Part shown: positions 40,397 to 52,400 of the stretch, one piece after another | Position numbering within the stretch: the first letter of the stretch is position 1 | How the letters are laid out: each line of letters begins with the position of its first letter | Translations under genes and position numbers: made by a program | Notes under the pieces: model-generated | What the model saw: only the letters and a program-made list of their open reading frames with translations | The model's database searches: none | Told to the model about the DNA's origin: nothing | Assembly (NCBI RefSeq): GCF_003473485.1 | Contig: NC_053044.1 | Location: 56,646,091-56,710,090 of the forward strand | Length of the DNA: 64,000 nt | Source of the DNA: Medicago truncatula | Taxonomy: Eukaryota; Streptophyta; Magnoliopsida; Fabales; Fabaceae | Reading direction: 5' to 3'

Positions 40397-43300
40397 GAAT
40401 TCAGATGACATGGATACGGATGAAGGTGTCTTGTGTGTCAAGTTTATAATTCAATTATTTTACCGATCTATTACTGCTTGTTTGCACATTAATGATTGGG
40501 ATTGCCTTGTGTTTACTTTTATCTTTGGGCTTGTTTCGTGACCATTCTTCACCTGCATGTTGTATTTTTGCCCATTGAGCTCGTGTTTATACTTTTTTAA
40601 CTTTTCGTCTTCATTTGTCCTCTTGTATAAAATAGATGCCGAACTTTCATGTATATCTATGTGAAATTCACTCTAGTTTGAGTCGCAAGTGTTTTTCTTT
40701 TAAGGATGAGTCACTAGTGTTGAATATATTTGTTTAGGATGAAAATTACTGAACTTCTTATCTATGTTAAGGTCAACTGGTCTGCAATATATTTAATTAC
40801 CAAATTTGGCTTTTTGAGAAGTATAATTTGCTTTTAGAAGTTTTAATTCAATGTAGATCTTCAAAAATTGGGTTAAATAGTGCCCCCCTAACATTTAAGT
40901 GAGTTTTGGTTCACCCTTGTAAAAAAAATAGATTCCCCTTGCCTGTTCAAAATTATTTGATTTTGGACTTTCGTGCTTCTGATTGTGGAAAATTGACCGC
41001 TAACTTGGATATGACTGTAAAATTGTGACACGCTTATTTGGCTTTTTACCTTCTTTTTTTTCCTTTTTTTCAGATGCCTTTTTTAATCAACAATTATTTT
41101 TAAAAAGTTGCATATTTAATTTAAATTAAAAAAGGAAAATTGTATTCAATTCCCCATTCTTCTCTTCTTCCTCTTGATCGTAGCAACAATATCTTGTCCA
41201 TCCTCAAAAGCCATATCTCTAAATCAACAACTCAATCCCTCTCTACCATCCTCAACAACTGTATCTCTTTCACCACCATCGACAATAATAGATTATGAAA
41301 AAATGTTGGTTTCAACTCGATCTAAAATCACCTTTGAAAATTATTTAAATCCACACCATGGACTTAGAAAAACCCAAAACCATCACACCCTTTTTTACAA
41401 ACAAAACAATGATTTTTAGATTGAAAATTTTCAATTTCTGGATTGATTTGATTTCTATTCAGCGATTCACATTCATTCGATTATTTCCTCTCCATCTCTG
41501 ATCTATTTTGTCCTCTCCATCTCCGATTGATTTTCCTCCCTTTCCTTGATCTCATTTGATTTTTGGAGGTTGAGATTGTTTGTTTTGTGGAATAAACGTG
41601 AGTACTACAACAATAACCACCAAGCCTCATCTCACTAAGTGAGACCGGCTACATGGATCAAGTGTCATATGGAAACGAGAGATGGTTTATGATAGAATGT
41701 TATGGTGTAATTTAATCCATGTAGCCGATCTCACTTAGTGAGATAAGGGTTGGTGGTTATTGTTGTCGTAGTAGTACTCAAAATTTTATTCCACAAAGCA
41801 AACGATCTCAACGAGTAACGCGAGAAAAAGGAGGATTAAGCGAGATATGAAAAGTTTGATGTTGCTTTCCTTGTTCATGCTTTTCTGGAAAGGACAATGT
41901 TGTTGTTCTAAAATTGTGAAGCTTGTTGTTGATGGTTTGGGTTTGAGATTAAAGGGGCAATGAAAGTGGGGGAGTGTGGTCACGGAGGTTGAAAAATTAT
42001 TGTTATTGTTCAAGTTGGGTGGAGGTGGAGGAGGGTGAGGGTGTTGGGGATTTCTTAAATAAAATTGGATTTTGGTTTTAGTGGGATTGTTTTGGGAAAA
42101 TAATGTGAGATTTGATTTTGGAAAGATTAGTGATAACATTTTGAGATTTATGACCGTTTAAAAAAATAAAAACATTTTGAGATTTTATGTTGTAGGAAAA
42201 GAAGGTGAAGTTTCTGGGTTGAGTTTATGGATAATATACTCATATTGATACAGCACACCCCTAAGGCTGAGATATTGTCCTTTGTACTCGCTCTTAATGG
42301 CATCCACGTTTTAGTTCAACCGTACCTCCTCCATTTTAAAAACTTCACATGCACAATTTTGTAATGTTAAATCAGTTCTTAAGTTCATTCGAAGTAAAAA
42401 TTTATTAAAAGTAGGTGTTTTTCAAACAAGCGTACAAAGGTACATGTGACTTGTCTTCATAAAATTAAATTGTATATATGCTGTCATTATCAACAACGAA
42501 AAACTAATTTTCATGAATAAACGTCTACCCAATAATATTAATATGGTTATTGTTACAGGCTTACAGGTAGATTTAAATATTGATAAGCAACAAAATATCA
42601 TGATCTTTCATGTAGGTGCCATAAATAGTCATTACCTACTTCCTTCCATTGAACACATTATAAATTTGATATGATGCTCACTAGACACGTAAACATATTT
42701 ATTTGATCCAATCGTTGAGTTTGTTATTTCAGTTCTAATTTAATCGAAGATTTTTCTAAACACATTTGTTGCTATACTATCTGATCCTTTGGTTCACTGC
42801 ATTTGTGGCCTCCAAGAATATTGATCACTAGGCTTCACTAAGCTTCGGAGTTCATTGTTTAAACCTTGTGGATATGGCTTTGTTGGTAAGAAAATTTTCT
42901 TGGTAAAACACTAAACGTAGATAAGACTTGCATTTTTTTTTTAATCCCACACTAAACATAGATAAGACTTAAAGAAAAAAAAAATTCCTCGGGTCTCATT
43001 TTAAGAAAAAAAATCATTTTTTTAATTAATTAAATAATTTTAAAAATACCATATACAAGTTATTCAATAAATTTATAAAACTTTTGTTTATTTTTATAAT
43101 TAAGGATCAGATGGAGTATAATGATTTGTCTAAATCGTTTTTTGGTATTTGTAGAAAACTCCAAAAACTAAAAAAAAAAACACGATTGTACTTTCCATAA
43201 ACAAATAAAACAATGTCATGTGAAAATTTTGAGAACATGTAGACTTTGCTCAACACCCCATGGTTGTTTGTTGTACATTGTACTCCAAATTAAATACTTA
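40397..43300. other. Gene-poor stretch with a long imperfect inverted repeat
   Basis: Arms near 41565-41665 and 41715-41815 are complementary ('aataaccaccaagcctcat', 'ctcactaagtgaga', 'gtggaataaa...gagtactac'). Weaker complementarity extends outward on both sides. This looks like a transposon of 0.5-1.4 kb, but ends and target duplication are not clear. The Pro/Asn-rich minus-strand open frame at about 41786-42139 is low-complexity and probably not a gene. Confidence 0.5.
41565..41815. repeat. Inverted repeat around a 'ctcactaagtgag' core
   Basis: The two arms of about 95 bp, separated by about 55 bp, pair over most of their length. A single-arm relative occurs at 37144-37225. Confidence 0.75.
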
Positions 43301-43308
43301 AACTCTGC

Positions 43309-44224
43309 AGGTGTGTGTTCACATGGGAAAGGAGAATCTTTTCCTACCATGGATCACTTAGATGTTCATCATTTGATCAAAAGAAGACCACGATATTAAT
43401 ATGTTCCCTCAACACTATATTTTTTCACAATATCTTCTTCAACCATTCTACCTCCTCTCTCTCACCCAACACTTGCAGCAACTCACCCACCACCACCACC
43501 AACCTCACTATCACCATAACATTTACCAATGGCTTCTAATTTAAACCCAAAAAATAAATATAAACATTAATCATCATCAAGCTCAAATATCCAAATCAGA
43601 AAACCTATAACAATTTCATTTCACTCAAAGATCCAAATGTTGCTCTAGATCTAACAAGTTGAAATGCTTTTTCGTCAAAAAAAAAAAAAAAACAAGTTGA
43701 TAGAAAATTGATTTTGCAAATTTCTTAAAATAAAATTATTCATCAACACTCACTTTTGATACCAGTGCCATTCACGTTCAGGAAATTTCCCGTCAATATC
43801 ATGATGTTTACCATAATTTGAAATCAATTAATATATGGGGTTTTTTTTACGGTAATTAATTAATGAAATTAGTATGGGGTTGTTAATTAATCCCATGAAA
43901 TTTTCGGTCAATATCATGCCAACATTTCAATAAATAAACATTAATTATTTTTTTGATTAATATTATGGGTTATATAGATTTTCTATTTATCTTTAATTGA
44001 TTTTCTGGGCTACGTTACTCTCTGATAGAGTGGGGTTGGTGGTAGTAGACTGAAGGTGAGTTGCTGGTAAAAACATGAAGAAGAGATAGTGATTGGGGAA
44101 GATATTGTGAAAAATATAGTGTTCAAGGAACATGATAATATTGTGGTCTCATTTTGATCAAATGGTAAAAATTAAGTGTTCCATGGTGGGAAAGGATTAA
44201 CCTTTCCCATGTGAAATGTCACCT
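43309..44224. mobile_element. Long-TIR element of about 0.9 kb
   Basis: The left arm has 'ttcacatgggaaagg', 'ccatggatcacttag', 'atttgatcaaaa' and 'gaccacgatatta'. The right arm has the inverses 'cctttcccatgtgaa', 'aagtgttccatgg', 'ttttgatcaaat' and 'taatattgtggtc', in mirrored order over about 220 bp. Both ends start with AGGTG; the adjacent flanks share only AAACT, so the target duplication is uncertain. No transposase is present. Confidence 0.75.
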
Positions 44225-44892
44225 AAACTACATCTTATAACGACGAACTAAAACTTTATAGTTTTGATTGAAATGTCTCTCCATTTTCATTTATCACAGT
44301 GAAGAATGTGAAGTGTTAAAATCACATTTTTTTTAATATTCAATTTTTTATTTAGCGAAATCGAAGTGAATTCTAAACTTTAAAAACGAATCTCTCATAT
44401 AGTGGTGAGATCCATATGGATTATATCCAATAAATGAATGAGCGTTAGAAAATGTTTTAAAAAATTATTTGTAGCATTTTTTGTTGAGAAATATAAAACA
44501 TTTTTCAAAATGTTTCACACAGCCTCAACAAAATGATGAATCAATAAAAGAAAGTTAAATATTCAGCATAGAGTACATAAATAAACAGAGGAGGAAGAAT
44601 ACATTCTTTACAATTATAATAACATATGAAGGAAGTTTTACCTTATACCCCTACATCAGCATAGAGTACATAAATAAACAGAGGACGAAGATATAGATGT
44701 AGGGGTATAGGGTAAAATTTCCATGTATGAATAAGTTTAATTTATTTCCTTGTGTTTGATTTCAAAAGAATTTAATGATTGACTGATGGGCCAAAGTCAT
44801 TTAGGTTCGGTGATTATCGGCTGCAACATAAAGACTTCATCAGAAATTTGTTGAAATGTGTTGGTTTTTAAAGGCATGAAGTAATAATATTA

Positions 44893-45236
44893 TTCCGTCT
44901 CATAATATAAGTAAAAGATATTCATTTTCTTTATTCCAAAATATAAGCAAAAAAAATAAATTTTTATTCTATTTAATTTTGTTTTTAAAAAAAAATCTCT
45001 TTTTTAAGAATTTTTTTTTGTTTATTCTCATAAAATTAAATACAAATTACATTCAATTTTCTTTCTCTCTTTCATTTTTTCCATAACCAATAGGCAATGA
45101 AAATTATTTTTTCATCTTTCTATGAAACTTTTTTCAAAGAAAACACAAAAAACTATACTCCAAATTCTTATGTTTAATTTTCTTAATGAGTGTGATTTTT
45201 TTATTTTTTTTTGCTTATAATTTGAGACGGAGGGAG
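44893..45236. mobile_element. Stowaway MITE
   Basis: The left end TTCCGTCTCATAATAT faces the right end, the inverse of 'ataatttgagacggaggg'. TA dinucleotides flank it. The interior is AT-rich. Confidence 0.75.
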
Positions 45237-46383
45237 TATGTTGGAAGAAAAAAGATAGCTGATTTAATTAAGAGGGTGTAAGGCTATCGGATGAGAGATT
45301 AAATATGCTTAGGTGATGTACATTAAATCATACATCTCTTTTGCAAAATAAAGAGAGCCTTGTTTTCTAAAAATAATATATAGATCAAGGTGGTTGTGGG
45401 TAGCAGAATTTAATTCAAAATTATTCTACTAGCTAGTATTAAAGCTAGAAGCCTAGAAGGAGATGTAATCAAATTTCAATCTTGCTAGAGTGAGACCTAG
45501 AGATGTCGGTGAAGGAAGTTGTGGTTCATAGGAATTTCATAAGAAACTCTTTTATGCATCATTTTTCATAAGCTCATAATTACTATTATGGAACATTATT
45601 AGAAGGGGTACTCTTTATACTACTCTTTCCTACATTTCTAGTAGTTTCAAAATATGAAATTCCACAAAGATTGTAGCCAATGTTTGGGGAAGCCATAAAA
45701 ACCACAATAGACGCTTTCAACTTTTACGAAAAAAAATAAAAAAAAATTGATTGAGAATAAATGTTATGAATTAATTTTTTTCTCATTTATTATCATATTT
45801 GAAGTTAGGACCTCTAACTCTTTGTCTCTTATTTCAAACTAAATGAACTACTAACCCTCCTCCGGTGGTAACAAATCATCATTTAAATTTAAGAGATCCG
45901 AAATTCGAGTCATGTTTGTAGTTTTAAAAAGAGATAAATGTAAATATATTTACAAATATTCTTTGAGCCATAAGATCTTCACTACCTTAATTGGACTAGA
46001 GCACCATCCCTTCGTCCTAATTTATTCTACATAAAAAACTAAGAAACTCGGAGTAAATGTTTAGATTGGTAGTGATTTTGACAAAATGACAGTTACACAT
46101 AATTTTATTAGATCATACTATCTATTTAGTTTGAACACTTAATAGTCATAATAGACTGACTTTCCATCAAATTAATCTCTAAATTATCATCATATCTCCT
46201 ACTTTTAAATTCGAATATTTTATAGATGATAAATGTTATTAGTTGGTTGTTACATTAATATTTACTTTTTGTATAAGTTTAAAATCAAGACTTCCAACTC
46301 TTAATTTTTATTTTATATCACTTAAACTCCTTCCCTCCAATTACTATTATAAGCAACTTTTTAAGCTCATTCAATAAACAATA

Positions 46384-46675
46384 CTCTCTCTGTCCTTAAT
46401 TATAAGACCTTTTTGAGAATTTTTTTGTCGCTTTTTATAAGATCCCTTTGTTATTTCCAATTACATTAATTATTTCTTTACATACATGCCCCTATTTATT
46501 ATACATCTTTTTCTTCAATCAGCAATAAGTAACATATGGAAAACATAAACTAACTCCCTCTCTTAAGGATAAAATTGTAAAAACAATGTGATTACAAACA
46601 ACTTTAATACAAATATCCGCTTTCTTAATTCCCATAATTTTAGCAAAAAAGTCTTATAATTAGGGACGGAGGGAG
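46384..46675. mobile_element. Stowaway MITE
   Basis: The ends CTCTCTCTGTCCTTAATTAT and ATAATTAGGGACGGAGGGAG are inverted and flanked by TA on both sides. Length is 292 bp. Confidence 0.88.
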
Positions 46676-47249
46676 TATATTTTATCTATATTATTATCCA
46701 AATATATCATTTACTAAATGAATCTAAAAAATTGATTTTATTTATAATAGTGATCGAAGAGAGTATTAAACTTCCTTTAAATCGGAAGAGTTAATTTGAT
46801 GAATTAATAAAAACGAGCATGCAACAAATTGAAGAGAGTAATAATGGTACATTCAGCATTAAATGTAGTATCTGATTGTACGTTGTAAAGCTGTAGTATC
46901 TTATAAATATGCATGTCAGCTGTTATTTACTATTTTTAAATAGAATTCGCAGTTCATCTCCAGGCAGCGACAGAGACTTGACAAAATCGGGATGATTCAA
47001 GATTAAAAACTTTAACTCATCAAGTCCCAGACAGAGAGAGCAATGGAATTTTCGATTTTCCTTTACTAGCTAAAAGAAAGATAATAATATCACATATGGC
47101 AATGGCATGCACCGTTTCCTCACTTTATGCGGCAGAAATCATTGTTGCTATATCTAGCCAAAGTTTTTCCCCAAATTTATCATGAAACCTTACGTGTCTT
47201 TTTCTTAAAGGAAGTCAAAATTTTAACTCTAGAGTTGATGGAAAAGACG

Positions 47250-48147
47250 TAGTGGTACGAATTTTAGAAAATTGTTATTGACACATATGATAAGATTGAG
47301 AAACACCGATAAAAAACGTAAATGCTTCTGTGGCAGTTAACTGTCAAAGAATTAAAAATACGGCTGCAGTTAACTGCTGAGAAAAACTTCTCATTGGAAC
47401 GAAAAAAATAATAGAATATTCAAGATTACTCATCTTAATATGATAGATCTTGCAGGAAGGTTAACTATAATTTATTGTGGTGGCTGAAAGCTAACAATGC
47501 CAACTTTGTTTATGGCACGAGTAGATGGTGGTCGGACACATTACTTTATTTGAGTATCGACTAACTTGTTTTTGTAATTATTCAGTGACTGCTTGTTATT
47601 AGGGGTGGCCTCTTTAGTACACCTTGTGTTATAGAGAAGTCACCGCCGTTGTTAATATATTGCATTTTTGATTCTTCAAAAAAGAAAAACATTATTCAAA
47701 ACTAATTTTAAAAATGTACCGCGGTAGTCACAATTAAAATTTTCAAATTAAATATATTAATTGAATTTATTATTTTGTTATTTCAATTTATGTTACAATT
47801 ATACATTATTCAAAACTTTTCTTTCAAAAAAAAGACATCATTAAAAAAAACTTATAAAAATGTATCGTGGCAGTTACAATTAGACTTTTCAAATTAAATA
47901 TATTAATTGAGTTTATTATTTTGTTATTTCAATTTATTGTTACAATTAAACATGTAATTAATGTTCAATTTTTGCGGCAGTCAGAAGTCCGCCTCGGTAA
48001 TTAACTGTCGAAGTTTCCTCGGCAGTTAACTGCAGTCGGTTTTAAATTTTTTGACAATTAACTGCCGAAGAAGCATTTCCGTCTTTTACTGATGTTTTTC
48101 AATCTTCTCATATGTGTCAACAGCATTTTCCATTTATTTATGCACCA
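47250..48147. mobile_element. Long-TIR element of about 0.9 kb with 'cagttaactg' palindromes
   Basis: The arms mirror each other: 'tgacacatatgataagattg' on the left and 'caatcttctcatatgtgtca' on the right, continuing through 'aatgcttctgtggcagttaa' and its inverse, over about 130 bp. Both arms contain repeats of the palindrome cagttaactg. The interior holds an imperfect tandem duplication of about 146 bp (about 47691-47800 and 47805-47950). Exact ends and target duplication are uncertain. Confidence 0.72.
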
Positions 48148-48903
48148 AATTGAAAACCAAATTTTTTTTATTATGAATTTGTGTGCAAATTGAGGATGTG
48201 TAAGTGTATAGCTGCACATATTCGTCATACTATAAATTAATTTGACAGTAACCCCTCTTTTTCACCTAGGTATCTACGCTCAAATACTTATAAGCATAAT
48301 CGTCGTCAATGTTCGTTTTAACTATAACAGAAGTTTTCGTTGAAAAGTCTTGGTAGTAATTTTTATAAGTATACATAAATTTAAAATAAGAGTGATGATA
48401 CATGTACCATCCCATGTGGCAATACACCTACACAAAATTCTGATACGTGGTAACCTGGATCCCACATAAATAAAAGATAAAGTATGGTTGTGAGATGAAC
48501 TTACCAAAATATCCCTAATACATGGGATGTACAATGAGGTATAGGAATAAATGATGTTCATATAACATTTTCCTTAAAATAATGAGTATAAATCAAATGA
48601 CCCGCCGTGCCCTACGGTGGAGGTTTATGTTTGCTTAAACAATTGCCTCAAGATAAACGTTTGGTTAAATCAATACTAGTACTATAAATTTGCTGATATA
48701 TTATTTGAGAGGTTATAAAATTGAATGTTGACAAAAAAATGTTAGAATTAAATACTACTATGAAAAAACAGACAAAATAGTTCGTGCAGTCAGAAGTTAG
48801 ATGAAGGCATTTCTTGCAAGCAATAAATGAGTGAAAAAATTCAGCTGAAAAGGGAGGGAAGAAAGAGTGAGCATTTGCAAGAAGTAGCTAGACTTATTCT
48901 TCA
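48148..48903. other. Upstream region of the GDSL lipase gene
   Basis: AT-rich, with no other gene. The promoter and 5' UTR of the lipase must lie in its right part. I cannot point to a specific element with confidence. Confidence 0.4.
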
Positions 48904-49447
48904 ATGTGTACCTTAATGATTTATTTCTTCATATTATTGGGAGTTGTTTCTTACACAACTAAGGCTAGTTTGGCAACAATAGAGCTTCCACCAAATGTTT
49001 CATTTCCAGCAGTATTTGTGTTTGGAGATTCAATCATGGATACGGGCAACAACAATAATAACATGAAAACATATGCTAGGTGCAATTTTCTTCCATATGG
49101 TAAAGATTTCAATGGAGGCATCCCTACTGGTCGGTTTTGCAATGGAAAAGTTCCATCAGACTATATAGGTACATATTATATTATCTTCAGATAGCATATA
49201 CTAGCCATATGTCTTAATTACGAATATATTCCTTCGTGTATAACCAGGTTCTTTTACATCTTCAACACATAGACATCTTAAATGGTTGCGACCGCAATTG
49301 CGATCATTCTAAAATTATGATTCGTATTACATTAATACATTTTCACATGGACAATCTAAGAGCGGTGAGTGAAATCTAAAACAAATTTAAGTTTATGAGT
49401 TTTAAGTTTTCTATTTAATTTATTTTTAATCTAATAGGCACCAACCA

Positions 49448-49494
<47 letters not shown>

Positions 49495-52400
49495 ATACTT
49501 AGAACATCTTCAATGATGTAACTCGTCATGACTCATGACAACTAGTTTAAATAAATTCTAGCGTCACATCGTTTTAAAGTACCCCCTCCGTCCCTTAATA
49601 AGTGATCTAGTTGACCCAATTACGCATACCAATGCGTAATTTTGAGTTTAAATATCTTGAATAATATATTGGAAAAAATTATGAAAATTTGATATTTTGA
49701 AAATACTTATCGATAAGAATCTAACAACATCTTATATGATATTATTTATCTTTGTATATTAGTAGAAAAATATGATCAAAATAAGTTAGGTCAAAATTGC
49801 ACATTTTCAAATAGGTCATTTATTGCGGGACGGAAGGAGTAACTCATTTATTTTTTGTTATAATAATACAACCCCTAAATAATGGATCCACAAAATTCCC
49901 TCTGAAAGCCACTTTTTTATTGCTTTTACATGCTCATGCTCTTAAAAATCAAAAGACTATAATGACTTGTAGGGCAGGTAAAACCCTACATGATTGGTTC
50001 ATTTCGATTATATAATGTCAACATAGAAAACCAATCATCATATCGAAGAGTGGATCCTAATATAAATAGAATTATATTATATACTCCCTTTGGTATTATT
50101 TATAAAAGATATTTGGGTCAACAAAAATTGATGTATTTAATCCAAATTCTTAATTAGATACATCATATTTTGTTGACCTTAATATTTCTTATAAATAGAA
50201 TCGGAAGAAATATTTTGATAAACAATATATGATAATTGGATTAATCCCAATTAGAACTATTCTATATACACGAAGACTGAGAACTAAAGGATACAATTTT
50301 GCCCAATATAAGCCTAATTAGAATATTAGTTATATAGTTTTAGAAAAATATATCATACTAACAAGTGTCCGTAGGAAAAAAGAACACTTGTTAAAAAAGT
50401 TAAAAATAGTTGGTTTATATTGAAAATTACAACTTTTAATTTTAAAAATTTAAATTCATAACTTTTCACCACTTATTATTAATATAATGTTTCCATTTTT
50501 GTTTTCTTAATCAATATTTAAAGACACTTTTAACACTTTTCAAAATATATTAGTTATATAGTCAATCCATATGGTTGAAACCGTAAGATATATCTTTCAT
50601 GAACTCTCACTTAGGTAGTCAATCCATATGCTTGAAACTAAATGGATATATCTTTGATTTTTTTCAAGGAATGGATATATCTTTGATGAAATCACTTAGA
50701 TGTCAAAGACCATAATTACAGTCAGTCACGAAAAAAAATTTAGTTCGAGGATAATAGGATATGATTGATAATAATTCTTGGTAAAATCCTTAAGAAAAAA
50801 GTTTTTTTTGTTGTAATTTTTTTTTTCTGCACAATCATTCACACAATCAGTGTTTAGATGTTTGTTGGATAAAGATCGAACAGTCCAATTTTAATCTCAG
50901 CATTTCATAATTTTTTAAATCAAAATCTACAATAAATTTTAAACCGTTCCATTTCGATCATGCATCGAATGCGTGGAAACAAAGACGGCAGGGACTAGGA
51001 AATCTGAATTCAAAAGGAATCAAAATTTACTTCCTTTTCTATTGGTGTGATATATCAGTTGAAGCATTGGGCATTAAGGAATTTCTGCCGGCGTATTTGG
51101 ATCCAAATATCCAACCTAGCGATCTCGTCACGGGTGTTTGCTTTGCATCCGGTGGTTCTGGGTATGATCCACTCACATCCAAAAGTGCGGTAAGCATGCA
51201 TCCTGCATACCTTCCGATCTTATTTATAAAAGACACGTTGATCAACAAAAATTAATGAATCTAGTTTAAAATTTAATCTAGATACATTAATCTAAATGTT
51301 TATTATAAATAGGATCGAAAATAGTATTTTGATTTTCATTAATTAATTTATCTTCTAACTATATTAATTTTTTTTTTTTTCATTTTTCTTATTCCTTTCT
51401 AACTTGGTCACTGTATCATATTATTAACCAGTCAGCTATATCGTTGTCCGGTCAAATAATTTTGTTCAAAGAATACATAGGAAAGCTAAAAGGAATTGTT
51501 GGAGAGGGTAGAAAAAATTTCATCCTAGCCAACAGTGTTTTCCTTGTGGTTCAAGGAAGTAACGACATTTCCAATACATATTTTTTGAGTCATCTCAGAG
51601 AACTACAATATGATGTTCCTTCTTACACTGACCTCATGCTCGCCTCTGCTTCCAATTTCTTAAAGGTATACTCCTAATAACATTGTTTCAATGAAGTGAT
51701 TGAAAATCCTAAAGAATTTAAAAGTTCAGCAATGCAAATGCTTTATTTGAATTTTTTTCATTTATACTTTTTTTTTATTTGAATAGAGTAATTGCTTATT
51801 TAAGGATGGGTGATAAATTTTAAAAACTTCATAGGTTTTGGGGTAAGAATATAGGGTTAAATATGTTTTTAATCCCTATAAATATATTAACTTTTCGTTT
51901 TAGTCCCTCTAAATTTTTCCTTCAACTTTTAGTCCCTATAAAATTTTCAATCACTACTTTTAGTCCCTATTTTTAAATTAATTTTAGTATTTTTTAGTGA
52001 AATTATGCAGAAATGTGTAAAATACTTCCCAAAAAAAATTAGAATTTTTTAACAAAACATAAATTTAATATGAATTTTTAACCATAAAAAATAGAAAAAT
52101 TCATATTAAATTCATGTTTTGTTAAAAAATTCTAAATTTTTTTAGGAGAGATTCTTATAATATTATGAATTTTTCTGCAAACTTTTATTCAAAAATGTGA
52201 ATTCTACATATGAGTTTACTTTAAAAGAGAGACCAAAAGTGAAGATGGAAAATTTTTGGAAGACTAAAAGTTGAAGGAAAATTTTAGAGGGACTAAAACG
52301 AAAAGTTCGTATATTTATAGGGACTAAAAACATATTTAACCCAATAATATAAACATCAAAATAAAATTGCTACAAAATCCCAATGTTAAAATTTTTGACC

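Larger units (their letters stand above)
44225..47249. other. Gene-free stretch with Stowaway MITEs
   Basis: Besides the two Stowaway elements listed separately, there is a short hairpin at about 44631-44720 ('ttataccccta' against 'taggggtata'). It is associated with a direct duplication of 'agcatagagtacataaataa' (about 44566 and 44658). I see no gene. Confidence 0.5.

Noticed and set aside
41786-42139. Pro/Asn-rich 117-aa open frame on the minus strand
   Set aside because: Low complexity, lies inside an inverted-repeat region, and has no domain or splice support.
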